Of a stretch of DNA of 64,000 nucleotides, positions 34,920 through 57,435 are shown piece by piece (positions within the stretch are counted from its first letter, which is position 1; every line of letters begins with the position of its first letter). The notes under the pieces were generated by a model. The model ran no database searches and was not told the DNA's origin. It saw only the letters and a program-made list of their open reading frames with translations. The stretch is from the NCBI RefSeq assembly GCF_036057275.1, contig NZ_CP107945.1, forward strand, positions 558,001 through 622,000, in the 5' to 3' direction. The DNA is from Streptomyces sp. NBC_00390. Lineage in GTDB: Bacteria; Actinomycetota; Actinomycetes; Streptomycetales; Streptomycetaceae. The translations under genes and the position numbers were made by a program.

Positions 34920-35627
34920 ATGGCAGTGCCCGACACGCTGCGCGCGGCGATGATCGAGGCCGCGGAGCAGCAGCTCGCGACCTCCTCCGACAACGACATC
35001 GCCACCCGGGCGGTCTGCGAGGCGGTCGGCGTGACCCAGCCGGTGCTCTACCGGCTGTTCGGCGACAAGCACGGCCTTCTCGACGCCGTCGCCGACCACG
35101 GCTACGAGCGCTATGCCGCGCTCAGGGCTGCGACGCAGGAGCAGACCGGCGACCCGGTGACAGACCTCCGTGCGGGCTGGGACGGCCACCTGGCGTTCGC
35201 GCAGGAGTACCCGGCGCTCTACCAGCTGATGTTCGCCCCTCGGCCGTGGTCCCGCTCGAAGGCCCGGGAGCGCGTGTTCGACCTGCTCGTCGCGGCACTC
35301 GTACGCTGCGCGGCCGCGGGCGCGCTGATCACAGAGCCGAGGACCGCCGCCCAGCTGATCCTCTCCGCCAACGTCGGCATCGCACTCAACCACATCGCCG
35401 CACCGGCGCTCTTCGACGACCCCGCACTCTCCCACCGCATGCGCGATGCCGTGTTCTCTCACGTCCTCACCGAGGCAACCGCACGTGGGGAGACCGACCC
35501 CCTGAACAGCGCCGCACTGTGCCTGCGCGCGCAGCTCGCCCTTGTCGGCACCCAGGCCCTCGAGCCGGCCGAGACCGCACTGCTCCAGCGTTGGCTCGAG
35601 CGGATCACACGATCCGGCCGGCAGTGA
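34920..35627 (+). CDS. TetR/AcrR-family transcriptional regulator
   Basis: A 235-residue regulator. The DNA-binding helix-turn-helix is near the N-terminus (IATRAVCEAVGVTQPVLYRLF followed by GDKHGLLDAV). The C-terminal ~170 residues form a helical ligand-binding domain with GWDGHLAFAQEYPALYQLM and LILSANVGIALNHIAAPALF. The ATG at 34920 is chosen over a TTG upstream because the protein fold begins there and the tandem operator lies directly before it; no Shine-Dalgarno sequence is seen, so translation may be leaderless. The neighbouring alpha/beta hydrolase is convergent, not divergent, so the regulated target may be itself or elsewhere. Confidence 0.9.
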   Translation: MAVPDTLRAAMIEAAEQQLATSSDNDIATRAVCEAVGVTQPVLYRLFGDKHGLLDAVADHGYERYAALRAATQEQTGDPVTDLRAGWDGHLAFAQEYPALYQLMFAPRPWSRSKARERVFDLLVAALVRCAAAGALITEPRTAAQLILSANVGIALNHIAAPALFDDPALSHRMRDAVFSHVLTEATARGETDPLNSAALCLRAQLALVGTQALEPAETALLQRWLERITRSGRQ

Positions 35628-35630
35628 CGC

Positions 35631-35662
35631 GGCCGGCGCCGCTCACCACCTCACGCCCGGCC
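35631..35662. terminator. Possible bidirectional hairpin between convergent genes
   Basis: GGCCGGCGC (35631-35639) can pair with GCCCGGCC (35655-35662) with one bulged base around a 15-base loop. It lies just past the TetR-type gene stop and overlaps the last codons of the convergent hydrolase gene. No T-run follows. Confidence 0.35.
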
Positions 35663-36430
35663 GGTCACGAACGAGTCGAGCGCCGCGGTCAGCTCCGCCG
35701 GCTTCTCCAGGGGCAGTTCATGGCCGGCGTCCACGATCCGGACCACCGCGTCCGGGTAGGCCTTCGCCATCCGCAGCATCTGTGAGACGGGCAGCTGGAT
35801 GTCGTGGTAGCCGTGCACCAGCAGGGTGGGCGTGCGGATCTCGCCGACCCGGTCGAGGATGTCGAAGTTCCGCATGGCGCCGTAGCACGTCATGACCACC
35901 TCCCGCGGCGTGGCCGAGGAGGCCCGGATGTACTCGCGGATCTCCTCGCGCGGGTAGCCGGGGGCGAAGGCCCGCTGGATGTTGGTGGCGACGAACAGCT
36001 TGAACGGCACCAGCGTGGATGCCGCCATCAGCAGCCCCCGCCCCCGGCTGTAGGTCATCCGGCTGATCGAGTTCACCAGCACCAGGCGCTCGACCCGCTC
36101 GGGGTGAGCCAGGGTGAGGGTCTGCGCGATCATCCCGCCCATGGAGTGGCCGACGGCTGTGAACCGGTCGACCTTCAGGTGGTCGAGGAGGGCGAGGACG
36201 TCCCCGGCCAGCTCCGCGATCGTCCGTGCCCCCGACCCGCTGCTCTCGCCGTGCCCACGCAGGTCGAGCCGGATCACCCGCCGGTTCCGGGCGAAGTGTT
36301 CCACCTGGTGGTCCCAGCGGTGCCGGTTGGCCGTCCAGCCGTGGATGAACACCAGGGGCACGGCGTCGCCGTCGCGCGGGCCCTCGTCGTCGTACGTCAG
36401 TGCTGCGCCGTCGACATCGAGCTGCGGCAT
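35651..36430 (-). CDS. Alpha/beta hydrolase
   Basis: A 259-residue hydrolase. The oxyanion segment is FIHGWTANRHRWDHQ, the nucleophile elbow is VGHSMGGM, the acid is in LLVHGYHDIQLP and the histidine in VDAGHELPLEKP, so the triad is complete. This is the general fold of esterases, epoxide hydrolases and C-C hydrolases; substrate is not identifiable. The ATG at 36430 follows AGGAGG six bases upstream. It is transcribed in the same direction as the PKS cluster and lies 62 bases beyond its last gene, so it may belong to it, or be independent. Confidence 0.88.
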   Translation of the reverse strand: MPQLDVDGAALTYDDEGPRDGDAVPLVFIHGWTANRHRWDHQVEHFARNRRVIRLDLRGHGESSGSGARTIAELAGDVLALLDHLKVDRFTAVGHSMGGMIAQTLTLAHPERVERLVLVNSISRMTYSRGRGLLMAASTLVPFKLFVATNIQRAFAPGYPREEIREYIRASSATPREVVMTCYGAMRNFDILDRVGEIRTPTLLVHGYHDIQLPVSQMLRMAKAYPDAVVRIVDAGHELPLEKPAELTAALDSFVTGRA

Positions 36431-36492
36431 GGGTGCCTCCTGGAGTGCGGTCCGGTTACTGGCAAGTACGGTAGTCGGCTGCGGGGCGGCCG

Positions 36493-37629
36493 TCACCGTC
36501 GCTTGCCGAGGAAGTCGAGGATGTGCCCGAACACATCGAGAGCCGCGCCCCGGCCGAGGAACGTGTCGAGGTGGCCGTAGCCGGGAATCTCGGTGTACGC
36601 CACGTCCAGTTGCGGCTGCCGGCGGGCGAGGACGTCGTGACAGAGCTTCTGGGAGTCCAGCCACAGCCCGTTGTCGCTGCCCGCCAGCAGCAGGACCGGG
36701 GTGTCGATGCGGCCGGCCGCGTCCAGCGCGTTCTGCGGCAGCGCCCGGTAGCGCAGGTCGCCGTCGTGCCAGCGCACCACGCTCCGGGCGAGCTCGATCC
36801 GGCGCAGATGCGGCAGGATCCACAGCGGCGCGGGGCCGAGCAGCTCCGCCAGCCGGTTGTGGGTGGCTTCGGACAGGTGCTCGTGCACGAACAGCGAGGC
36901 GCCCGTGCCCCACGCCGAGTTGTGCAGGATCTGGCACGTCGGATCCGGGCAGCTCGCCTTCCGGGATGCCAGCGCGAACAGCGGCGTGTACTTCGACCAG
37001 AAGCCCACCTTGCGGAAGTCGACCGGCACGTGGTCGATCCGGGACTTCAGCAGCTCCCCTGCCACCGACATCCGCAGCGAAGTGCGGCCCGCGAGCTTCG
37101 GTGTCAGGAACACGCCCTGCGACACCACCCCCGCGAGCCCGGGCACCAGCCCCGCCGCCATGCTCAGCGACAGGGTGAGCGAGCCGATGCAGTGCGCGAC
37201 CACGAACAGCGGCCGGTCGCCGATGCGTTGGCGGATGTGGGAGACGGCCTCGGGGATGTCGTACAGCGCGACGTCGTCATATGTGTACTTCTGGCCTGTC
37301 TCGTTGTACGGCAGCCGGCAGCTGCCCCGCCAGTCGAGCAGCCACGGCTCGTAGCCGTCGTCGAGCAGGACGTCGACCAGGTTGCGGGTCTCGGGCAGCA
37401 GGAACATGTCGGAGGACGCGGTGTGCCCGTGCAGGAGCAGCACGGCGGGCCGGTCCGCCTCGCCGCTGTCGATCCGGGTCAGGCCGAGGCGGACGCCGTC
37501 CCCCGCCCGGAAGGGAATCTCCTCGACGGCCGCCGGATCGAGGCGGTGGTGGAGCGGGCGCAGGGCCGTGGTGGTCCTGACCTTGCGGATCATCGGCCTG
37601 GTCCGGGAGTTGGTGGTTCTGAGGATCAT
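36493..37629 (-). CDS. Alpha/beta hydrolase-fold protein with Cys nucleophile
   Basis: A 378-residue protein starting at an ATG that overlaps the stop of the ACP-reductase gene (ATGA). Fold markers are LLLHGHTASSDMFLLPETRN, a nucleophile elbow reading VVAHCIGSLTLSL, and LLLAGSDNGLW plus GYGHLDTFLG for the acid and histidine. At the nucleophile the usual Ser is Cys, as in polyhydroxyalkanoate synthases and in the hydrolase-like proteins associated with cholesterol-oxidase-type enzymes. It could therefore be an acyltransferase or thioesterase-like enzyme that acts on the polyketide product. The coupling to the reductase gene makes it part of the biosynthetic operon. Confidence 0.82.
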   Translation of the reverse strand: MILRTTNSRTRPMIRKVRTTTALRPLHHRLDPAAVEEIPFRAGDGVRLGLTRIDSGEADRPAVLLLHGHTASSDMFLLPETRNLVDVLLDDGYEPWLLDWRGSCRLPYNETGQKYTYDDVALYDIPEAVSHIRQRIGDRPLFVVAHCIGSLTLSLSMAAGLVPGLAGVVSQGVFLTPKLAGRTSLRMSVAGELLKSRIDHVPVDFRKVGFWSKYTPLFALASRKASCPDPTCQILHNSAWGTGASLFVHEHLSEATHNRLAELLGPAPLWILPHLRRIELARSVVRWHDGDLRYRALPQNALDAAGRIDTPVLLLAGSDNGLWLDSQKLCHDVLARRQPQLDVAYTEIPGYGHLDTFLGRGAALDVFGHILDFLGKRR

Positions 37630-40091
37630 CGGTTGCGCTCCGTGAGGGTGGGGTTGCGGCGCAGGTCGAGCAGGTCTGCGGCGGCCCGGGCGAAGGGGCC
37701 GAGCAGGCCGCGTCCCATTTCCAGGCCGAACCAGGCGAGCCAGGCGAGCTTGGCGGCCCGCTTCTCCTGGCCGGTCAGGCGCGGGTCGACCTCGATGCCG
37801 TCGATCTGGTCGCGGATGTAGCTGTCCGCGGGCACGACGAGCTCGCCCGCCAGGTGGGCCGGTTCGCCCTCGCGGCCGATCTCGACACTCAGCGCGCGGG
37901 TCTGCCGCCACAGGTCGCGGCGTGCCCGGGCGTACTTGCGGCCCTCCAGCCACCAGCGTCCGCCGTCGGCATCGCGCAACGACAGTCGGTAGCAAAGGAG
38001 TTGGTGCCGCATGCCGTGCTGCTGCGGGATGCCGTCCTCGGGGCGGATCCAGACGTCGCCACGCTCCACGACCACCGGCTCGGAGTGCACTGCCGCACAC
38101 CTCAACTCGCCGCTGACGTCAACCCTGCGCTCCTTCACCAGCTGGTACATGCTCGCGATGGAGAGGGTGAGCGCCATCGAGCAGGGAGTGTCGGCACCGG
38201 CGCCGACCGGGCCCACGCCGCCCTCTGTCGTCTCGGAGAACCACAGGTACGGCTGGTCGTCCTTGTGCGGCAGCCGGGCGAGTCCGTCCCGGGCGAGCCG
38301 CTCGAACGTCCTGAGCTGTGCCTGGGTGTCGTAGCGGGCCGCGGGTTCGAGTCCGAGCGCGTCGACGAGTGCGGCGGTGCGGTCGTCGACGGCCGCCGGG
38401 CCCTTCAGTGTCGCCTCGCACAGCTTGAGGGCGGTGGGGCTCTGCAGAACCCTGCCCAGAAAAGCCAGTTCCGGCACCGGATCGGCCTCCAGGCGGGCCA
38501 GGGCGTCGGCACGCCACTCGTCCCACTCCTGGACGCGCACATGCATGCCGCCGAGCGCCATGTCCCGTACGACGTCGTCGAGGGTGTTGGGCACGCCGGT
38601 CAGGTTGTAGTCGTAGCCCCAGGCGTCGGGTTCGCAGATGACGCCGACCGCGACCCGGCTGACCCAGTCCACGGGGGCGGCGTTCAGGTAGCGGAAGGCG
38701 GGGACGGTGCGGAAGCGGCCGAAGGCCGAGGTGAGACCGCTGCTGAGGTCCTGGGGGTTGTAGGCGCCGGTCTTGGTGTGGCCGCCGATGCCGCCCGGGC
38801 GCATCGCGGTGACCACCAGGCCGTGGTCACGGGCCCGGCGCAGCGCGACTTCGGCTGCCCATTTCGTCTGGTCGTAGCCCGCGATGAGGCGGTCGACGTG
38901 GGCGAGCGGGTCGTCCTCGCCCATGGAGGGGATGCCGACCTCGTTGAAGACCGCGATCGAGGAGATGTGGTGCAGCGGCTTGGGCCGGCCCGCCGCAGCC
39001 AGTTCGGCCAGGGTCAGCGCACCGACGACATTGCTCTGCCGCAGCGACTGGTAGCCGCGCAGGAAGTCCACGGCCGCCGCCACGCCGACGACGCTGTCCA
39101 ACTCGTGGGCGAGTGTGTGCCACAGGTCGTCGGACAGGCCGAGCTGCGGGCGCCGGATGTCGCCGGGGAGCGCGGTCACCCGGCGGCGGATCTCCGACGA
39201 CCAGGGCAGCTCGTAGCTCTTGAGCGCCTCACCGAGCCGGGCGACGGCCGCCTCCTCGTCGGCTGCGCGGACCAGGCAGTAGACGTGGGCGTCGCTGTGC
39301 CGCAGCAGGTCGAGGAGCATGTGGCTGCCGAGGAAGCCGGTGGCGCCGGTCAGCAGGATCCGGCGGGGCGGCAGCGGCTCGGGCGAGCCGGTCCAGGGCA
39401 GGCGGTCGGCGAGGGTGAGGTCGGCAAGGATCTGGTCGAGGTCCTCGCGGCGGGCCACGGAGTGGGGGTCGTCGGCGCTGCCGGGCAGGAGCGTGGTCGC
39501 GACCGCCGGTGGGGTGCGGGGGGCCGGGACGGGGAGCGTGCTCGGCGCGGGGGCCGGGCGGGTGCCTGCGGCGGAGAGCGGGAGGGTGCCCGGGGCCGCC
39601 CCGGTGGCGGGCGCGGTGGCGGCCCGGGTCCCTGAAGTGGCCGTGGTCGGGGGGACGGTCGTGGTCGAAGGGACGGTCGCGGCCCCGGTGGCCTGGAGCC
39701 ATCGCCGGGCGAGGCTGCGTGGCCGGGCGTCGGCGAACACGTCGTCCAGGCCGATCTCCATGCCCAGCTCGCGTTCCAGCGCCGCGACGAGTTCCACGGC
39801 GCGCACAGAGGTGCCCCCGGCGTCGAAGAAGTCCGTGTCGGGCGACAGGTGCCCGTCGGGCAGATGGCGGCCCGCCGCGGCGGCGACGGCGGCGGCCAGC
39901 CGGTCCACGTCCTGGGCCGCCGTGGTGCCGGTACCGGACTCCGTGCCTGTGGCGGTCGGCTGGGGGGCGGCGGTCGTCATGACCTTGGCCAGCAGGTCGG
40001 TCACGCTGAGGCCGACCCCGCCCCGCTCGATCGACTCGCCGGTCGACCGTTGTCCGGCAACAGCCGACCGGTCCTCGTTCACGTCATGCAT
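37626..40091 (-). CDS. ACP-thioester reductase with extra C-terminal domain
   Basis: An 821-residue protein. Residues ~60-130 are an acyl carrier domain with DAGGTSVRAV (Ser95 for phosphopantetheine). An Ala/Thr/Pro-rich linker (~135-205) leads to a thioester-reductase SDR domain: ILLTGATGFLGSH (245-257), the catalytic YDQTK (Tyr406, Lys410), and later YNLTGVP. Such domains release acyl chains from a carrier as aldehydes or alcohols with NAD(P)H. From ~560 there is an additional domain (MALTLSIASMYQLVKERRVD, HQLLCYRLSLRDADGGRWWL) resembling the region beside cholesterol-oxidase-type enzymes; its role is unknown. The gene lies 76 bases after the PKS stop and overlaps the hydrolase gene. It probably terminates the polyketide assembly line. 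Confidence 0.85.
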   Translation of the reverse strand: MHDVNEDRSAVAGQRSTGESIERGGVGLSVTDLLAKVMTTAAPQPTATGTESGTGTTAAQDVDRLAAAVAAAAGRHLPDGHLSPDTDFFDAGGTSVRAVELVAALERELGMEIGLDDVFADARPRSLARRWLQATGAATVPSTTTVPPTTATSGTRAATAPATGAAPGTLPLSAAGTRPAPAPSTLPVPAPRTPPAVATTLLPGSADDPHSVARREDLDQILADLTLADRLPWTGSPEPLPPRRILLTGATGFLGSHMLLDLLRHSDAHVYCLVRAADEEAAVARLGEALKSYELPWSSEIRRRVTALPGDIRRPQLGLSDDLWHTLAHELDSVVGVAAAVDFLRGYQSLRQSNVVGALTLAELAAAGRPKPLHHISSIAVFNEVGIPSMGEDDPLAHVDRLIAGYDQTKWAAEVALRRARDHGLVVTAMRPGGIGGHTKTGAYNPQDLSSGLTSAFGRFRTVPAFRYLNAAPVDWVSRVAVGVICEPDAWGYDYNLTGVPNTLDDVVRDMALGGMHVRVQEWDEWRADALARLEADPVPELAFLGRVLQSPTALKLCEATLKGPAAVDDRTAALVDALGLEPAARYDTQAQLRTFERLARDGLARLPHKDDQPYLWFSETTEGGVGPVGAGADTPCSMALTLSIASMYQLVKERRVDVSGELRCAAVHSEPVVVERGDVWIRPEDGIPQQHGMRHQLLCYRLSLRDADGGRWWLEGRKYARARRDLWRQTRALSVEIGREGEPAHLAGELVVPADSYIRDQIDGIEVDPRLTGQEKRAAKLAWLAWFGLEMGRGLLGPFARAAADLLDLRRNPTLTERNR

Positions 40092-40167
40092 GGGAGCCCT
40101 TCATGGTGCGCGCTGTCCGTTCCGCCACTGCTGCCGAAGGCCGGAGCCGGTCCGGTCACTGCTGCTG

Positions 40168-54648
<14,481 letters not shown>

Positions 54649-54823
54649 CTGGAAAGGTGTCCTCGTGAAGTGGGGCTCAGGCGGTTTCCGTACGACCGGC
54701 ACGGCTGGTACGCCCCCCGGTGTACGGCGGACTCGGCGACGTACCACCGTGCAACCGGCGTTCGGCCAGTACGGTCGTTGTGCCGCCGCCGGGCGCGATC
54801 GCGCGCTCCGGCGGCGGGTGACG

Positions 54824-56548
54824 TCATCTCAGGGCGGGGACGCCGACCACCGAAAGGGTGCCGGCGAGGTACGCCTCCCGGGAGGCGTGGCGCTGGATCT
54901 TCCCGCTGGACGTCTTGGGGATGGTGCCAGGGTGTACGAGCACGATGTCGTGCACCGACAAGCCATGGGCCGCGCCGATCGAGCTGCGGATCAGATCGGT
55001 GATCTTCTCGGACTCGCCTGCCGCCTCCGGGGCCGTTTCGGCGACGACGACGGGCTGTTCGCCCTGCACTCCGCTGTCCACGGAGAACGCCGCGGTGCAG
55101 CCCGGCCGCAGCGCCCAGTGGGACATCTCGGCGGACAGCTCCAGGTCCTGCGGGTAGTGGTTGCGTCCGTCGATGACCATCAGGTCCTTCAGGCGTCCGG
55201 TGACGAACAGTTCACCGCCACGCAGGAAGCCGAGGTCGCCGGTCCGCAGGAAACGGCCCTGACGGTCCTTCAGAGTGGCCCGGAAGGTCTCACGGGTGGC
55301 GAGGGCATTGCGCCAGTAGCCCTTGGCGACACTCGCGCCGCCGACCCAGATCTCGCCGACCTCGCCCTCGGGCAGTTCCTCCTGCCGCTCGGGATCGGCG
55401 ATCACCACGGTCATGCCGGGGCCGGGTCGGCCGGAGCTGACCGCCGCCGCGTCCGCCGCACCGGCGTGCGGCCCGCTCTCGGCTGCCTCGATCAGAGCGG
55501 GCGGGGCCGTGACCGAACTGCCGGTGACCATCAGGGTGGCCTCGGCCAGGCCGTAGCACGGGTACAGGGCCTCACGGCGGAAGCCGGCCGCACCGAAGGT
55601 CTCGGTGAACCGCCGCAGGGTGGCGGCCCGCACCGGTTCGGCGCCATTGAAGGCGACCTTCCACCGGCTCAGGTCCAGGCCGTCGAGGAGGTCGGGCGTG
55701 GCGTGCTTCAGGCACAGCTCGTACGCGAAGTTGGGGCCGCCGCTGGTGTGCGGGCGGTAGCGGTCGAGGGCGGTCAGCCAGCGCGCGGGCTGCTGCAGGA
55801 AGTGCAGCGGCGAGAAGAGCGTGGCGGTGACGCCGAGGTGGACCGTGTTCAGGACCGGGCCGATGAGGCCCATGTCGTGGTAGACGGGCAGCCAGCTGAC
55901 GAACAGTTCGTGGTCGTACTCCGCGATCGTGTCCGGGGTGTGGCCCATCCGCTCCGTGATGACCCGCTGGTTGTCCAGCAGGTTCCCGTGGGTCACCATC
56001 ACGCCACGCGGGGCGGAGGTGGAGCCGGAGGTGTACTGGAGGAAGGCGACCGAGTCGGCGGTGAGGTCGGGTTCGCGCCAGGAGTCGGCCGCGTCGTCGG
56101 GGATGTCCTCGGTGGCGACGCAGGTGATCCCGTCCAGTTCGGGCAGGTGTTCCACCATGGCGCCGAGGGCGGCGATCACCTCACGGCCGCCCAGGATCAC
56201 CTTGGCGTCCGCGTCGGCGATCAGACGCCTCATCCGGGTCACGGCCCGGTGGTTCTGCGACCGCCCCTGCGGGGGCACGCCGGGCACGGCGACGACCCCG
56301 GCCGAAAGACAGCCCAGGTAGCCGCAGATGAACTCGAGCCCGGGCGGGTACAGCAGCATGGCGCGGGAACCGGCCAGGCCGCGCGCCTGCAGCCAAGCGG
56401 CGACGGCTCGGGACCGGTCGGCCAGACGCCCGTAGGAGAGGTCCTGAATCTCTCCGTCACAGTCTCCGGTGACGAGATAGCGGTATGCGGTCCGGTCGGG
56501 CTGTTGCGAGGCGTGCGTGGTCAGCAGATCGACCAGTGAACTTGCCAT
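54824..56548 (-). CDS. Fatty acyl-AMP ligase (FAAL)
   Basis: A 574-residue adenylate-forming enzyme. The P-loop is YTSGSTSAPRG, followed by SWLPVYHDMGLIG, YGLAEATLMVTG, the TGDLGFL and GRLKDLMVIDGRN motifs with NHYPQDLE, and the C-terminal lysine motif PKTSSGKIQR. The NHYPQD(L/I)E signature distinguishes fatty acyl-AMP ligases from CoA ligases. It activates a fatty acid as an adenylate and transfers it to a carrier protein; the free-standing N-terminal ACP of the neighbouring PKS is the natural acceptor. The ATG at 56548 has GGTGAG nine bases upstream. It is the first gene of the operon, 175 bases before the PKS start. Confidence 0.93.
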   Translation of the reverse strand: MASSLVDLLTTHASQQPDRTAYRYLVTGDCDGEIQDLSYGRLADRSRAVAAWLQARGLAGSRAMLLYPPGLEFICGYLGCLSAGVVAVPGVPPQGRSQNHRAVTRMRRLIADADAKVILGGREVIAALGAMVEHLPELDGITCVATEDIPDDAADSWREPDLTADSVAFLQYTSGSTSAPRGVMVTHGNLLDNQRVITERMGHTPDTIAEYDHELFVSWLPVYHDMGLIGPVLNTVHLGVTATLFSPLHFLQQPARWLTALDRYRPHTSGGPNFAYELCLKHATPDLLDGLDLSRWKVAFNGAEPVRAATLRRFTETFGAAGFRREALYPCYGLAEATLMVTGSSVTAPPALIEAAESGPHAGAADAAAVSSGRPGPGMTVVIADPERQEELPEGEVGEIWVGGASVAKGYWRNALATRETFRATLKDRQGRFLRTGDLGFLRGGELFVTGRLKDLMVIDGRNHYPQDLELSAEMSHWALRPGCTAAFSVDSGVQGEQPVVVAETAPEAAGESEKITDLIRSSIGAAHGLSVHDIVLVHPGTIPKTSSGKIQRHASREAYLAGTLSVVGVPALR

Positions 56549-56725
56549 GTGACGAGTCTCACCTGTCTGGATGAGTGACGCAGGAAACTGGAGTTCGAGG
56601 GCCGCGTCGTATGTACGCGCAGTAGCCGTGGCCGGCATGGCCCCCTTGCCATGCCGTCCGACTCGACCGCCCACCCGAGGAGTTGCGGCAATGCGTCCGC
56701 GGACTCCTCGCGCCCCCCGTTCGGT

Positions 56726-56753
56726 TTACTACCGACGAGTAGCACCATAGCAA
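56726..56753 (-). promoter_or_regulatory. Putative promoter and operator of the FAAL-PKS operon
   Basis: On the minus strand TTGCTA (56748-56753) and TAGTAA (56726-56731), 16 bases apart, make a fair -35/-10 pair. Overlapping them on the plus strand is TACT-ACCGACG-AGTA (56727-56741), an inverted repeat of the type bound by TetR-like regulators of lipid genes. The predicted transcript starts about 170 bases before the ligase gene. Confidence 0.42.
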
Positions 56754-57374
56754 GTTCCCTCGTCCCGACAGGCGAAGCGGATGTAAACCCTGAGTATCCA
56801 ACTGAATCAGGCCATCTGACGCCCCGTAGGAGAAAGCACCCGCACTCAAGGATGCGACCGCGCGCCCGACCCGGGACGAGAAGCGACCCGACTCCAACCC
56901 CCTTCGCCGGCGCGTCCATCGAAGCGCTCTCAGCCTCGACGCTGGTCCCCCTCGCCGACAACGCGCATCCGATCGCGGCAGACCTGATTCCGGCTTCGCC
57001 GCGCGCCTCTTCCAGGGGACCTTCAGGCCGGAGCAGAGTCGCCGCCGCGCACGGTCAGGCGGCCAGGAACTTCCTGGCCGCGGCCGCGCCCGCCGCGGCG
57101 TCCCAGCCGCCCTCGCCGACGACGGCGGCCACGTGTGCCTCCGTGACGCCCCCGCCGCCCTCTCTCCCCTGCACACTGCCGACCGGGCCCACATCCCCGG
57201 CGGCCAAGCGCCGCACCGCGACATCGGCCCAAGGATCACCCACCACACCCTCCACAGGCCACCCGCGCCAAGGAGAGACCTCTCATCAGCGCAAACCACG
57301 CCCGAACGATGGCGGGCCGGAGTGCGCCACCAGCCGCCGTCGCCCGGTGGAACCGGGCAGGCTCCCGTACGCGG
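56754..57374. other. Gene-poor region between the PKS cluster and pyc
   Basis: About 620 bases without a well-supported gene. The left part holds upstream DNA of the FAAL promoter. A short minus-strand frame at 57055-57255 is listed separately as a doubtful remnant. Nothing else is identifiable. Confidence 0.5.
57055..57255 (-). CDS. Doubtful 66-residue frame, possibly a gene remnant
   Basis: A GTG-started frame of 66 codons with genome-like codon bias, ending in a helical stretch (EGGWDAAAGAAAARKFLAA). It has no domain I recognise and no strong ribosome site. It may be the 3' end of a lost gene or chance. It lies between the terminator of pyc and the FAAL promoter. Confidence 0.2.
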   Translation of the reverse strand: MEGVVGDPWADVAVRRLAAGDVGPVGSVQGREGGGGVTEAHVAAVVGEGGWDAAAGAAAARKFLAA

Positions 57375-57409
57375 GCGGCCGGCACGGGAACCTCACCCGG
57401 GCCGGCCGC
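57375..57409 (-). terminator. Hairpin terminator after pyc
   Basis: GCGGCCGGC (57375-57383) is perfectly complementary to GCCGGCCGC (57401-57409), and the inner CGGG/CCCG adds four pairs around a mismatch and a 7-base loop. It lies about 27 bases beyond the stop of the pyruvate carboxylase gene on the same strand. Confidence 0.65.
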
Positions 57410-57435
57410 GTACGCACGCACGCACGGAGCAGTCG

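Noticed and set aside
35651-36937. Longer version of the alpha/beta hydrolase starting upstream of 36430
   Set aside because: The extra N-terminal residues are Arg/Pro-rich and overlap the adjacent hydrolase gene; AGGAGG is located before the ATG at 36430.
54824-56548. FAAL read as a long-chain acyl-CoA ligase
   Set aside because: The NHYPQDLE motif and the neighbouring ACP-first PKS favour a fatty acyl-AMP ligase.
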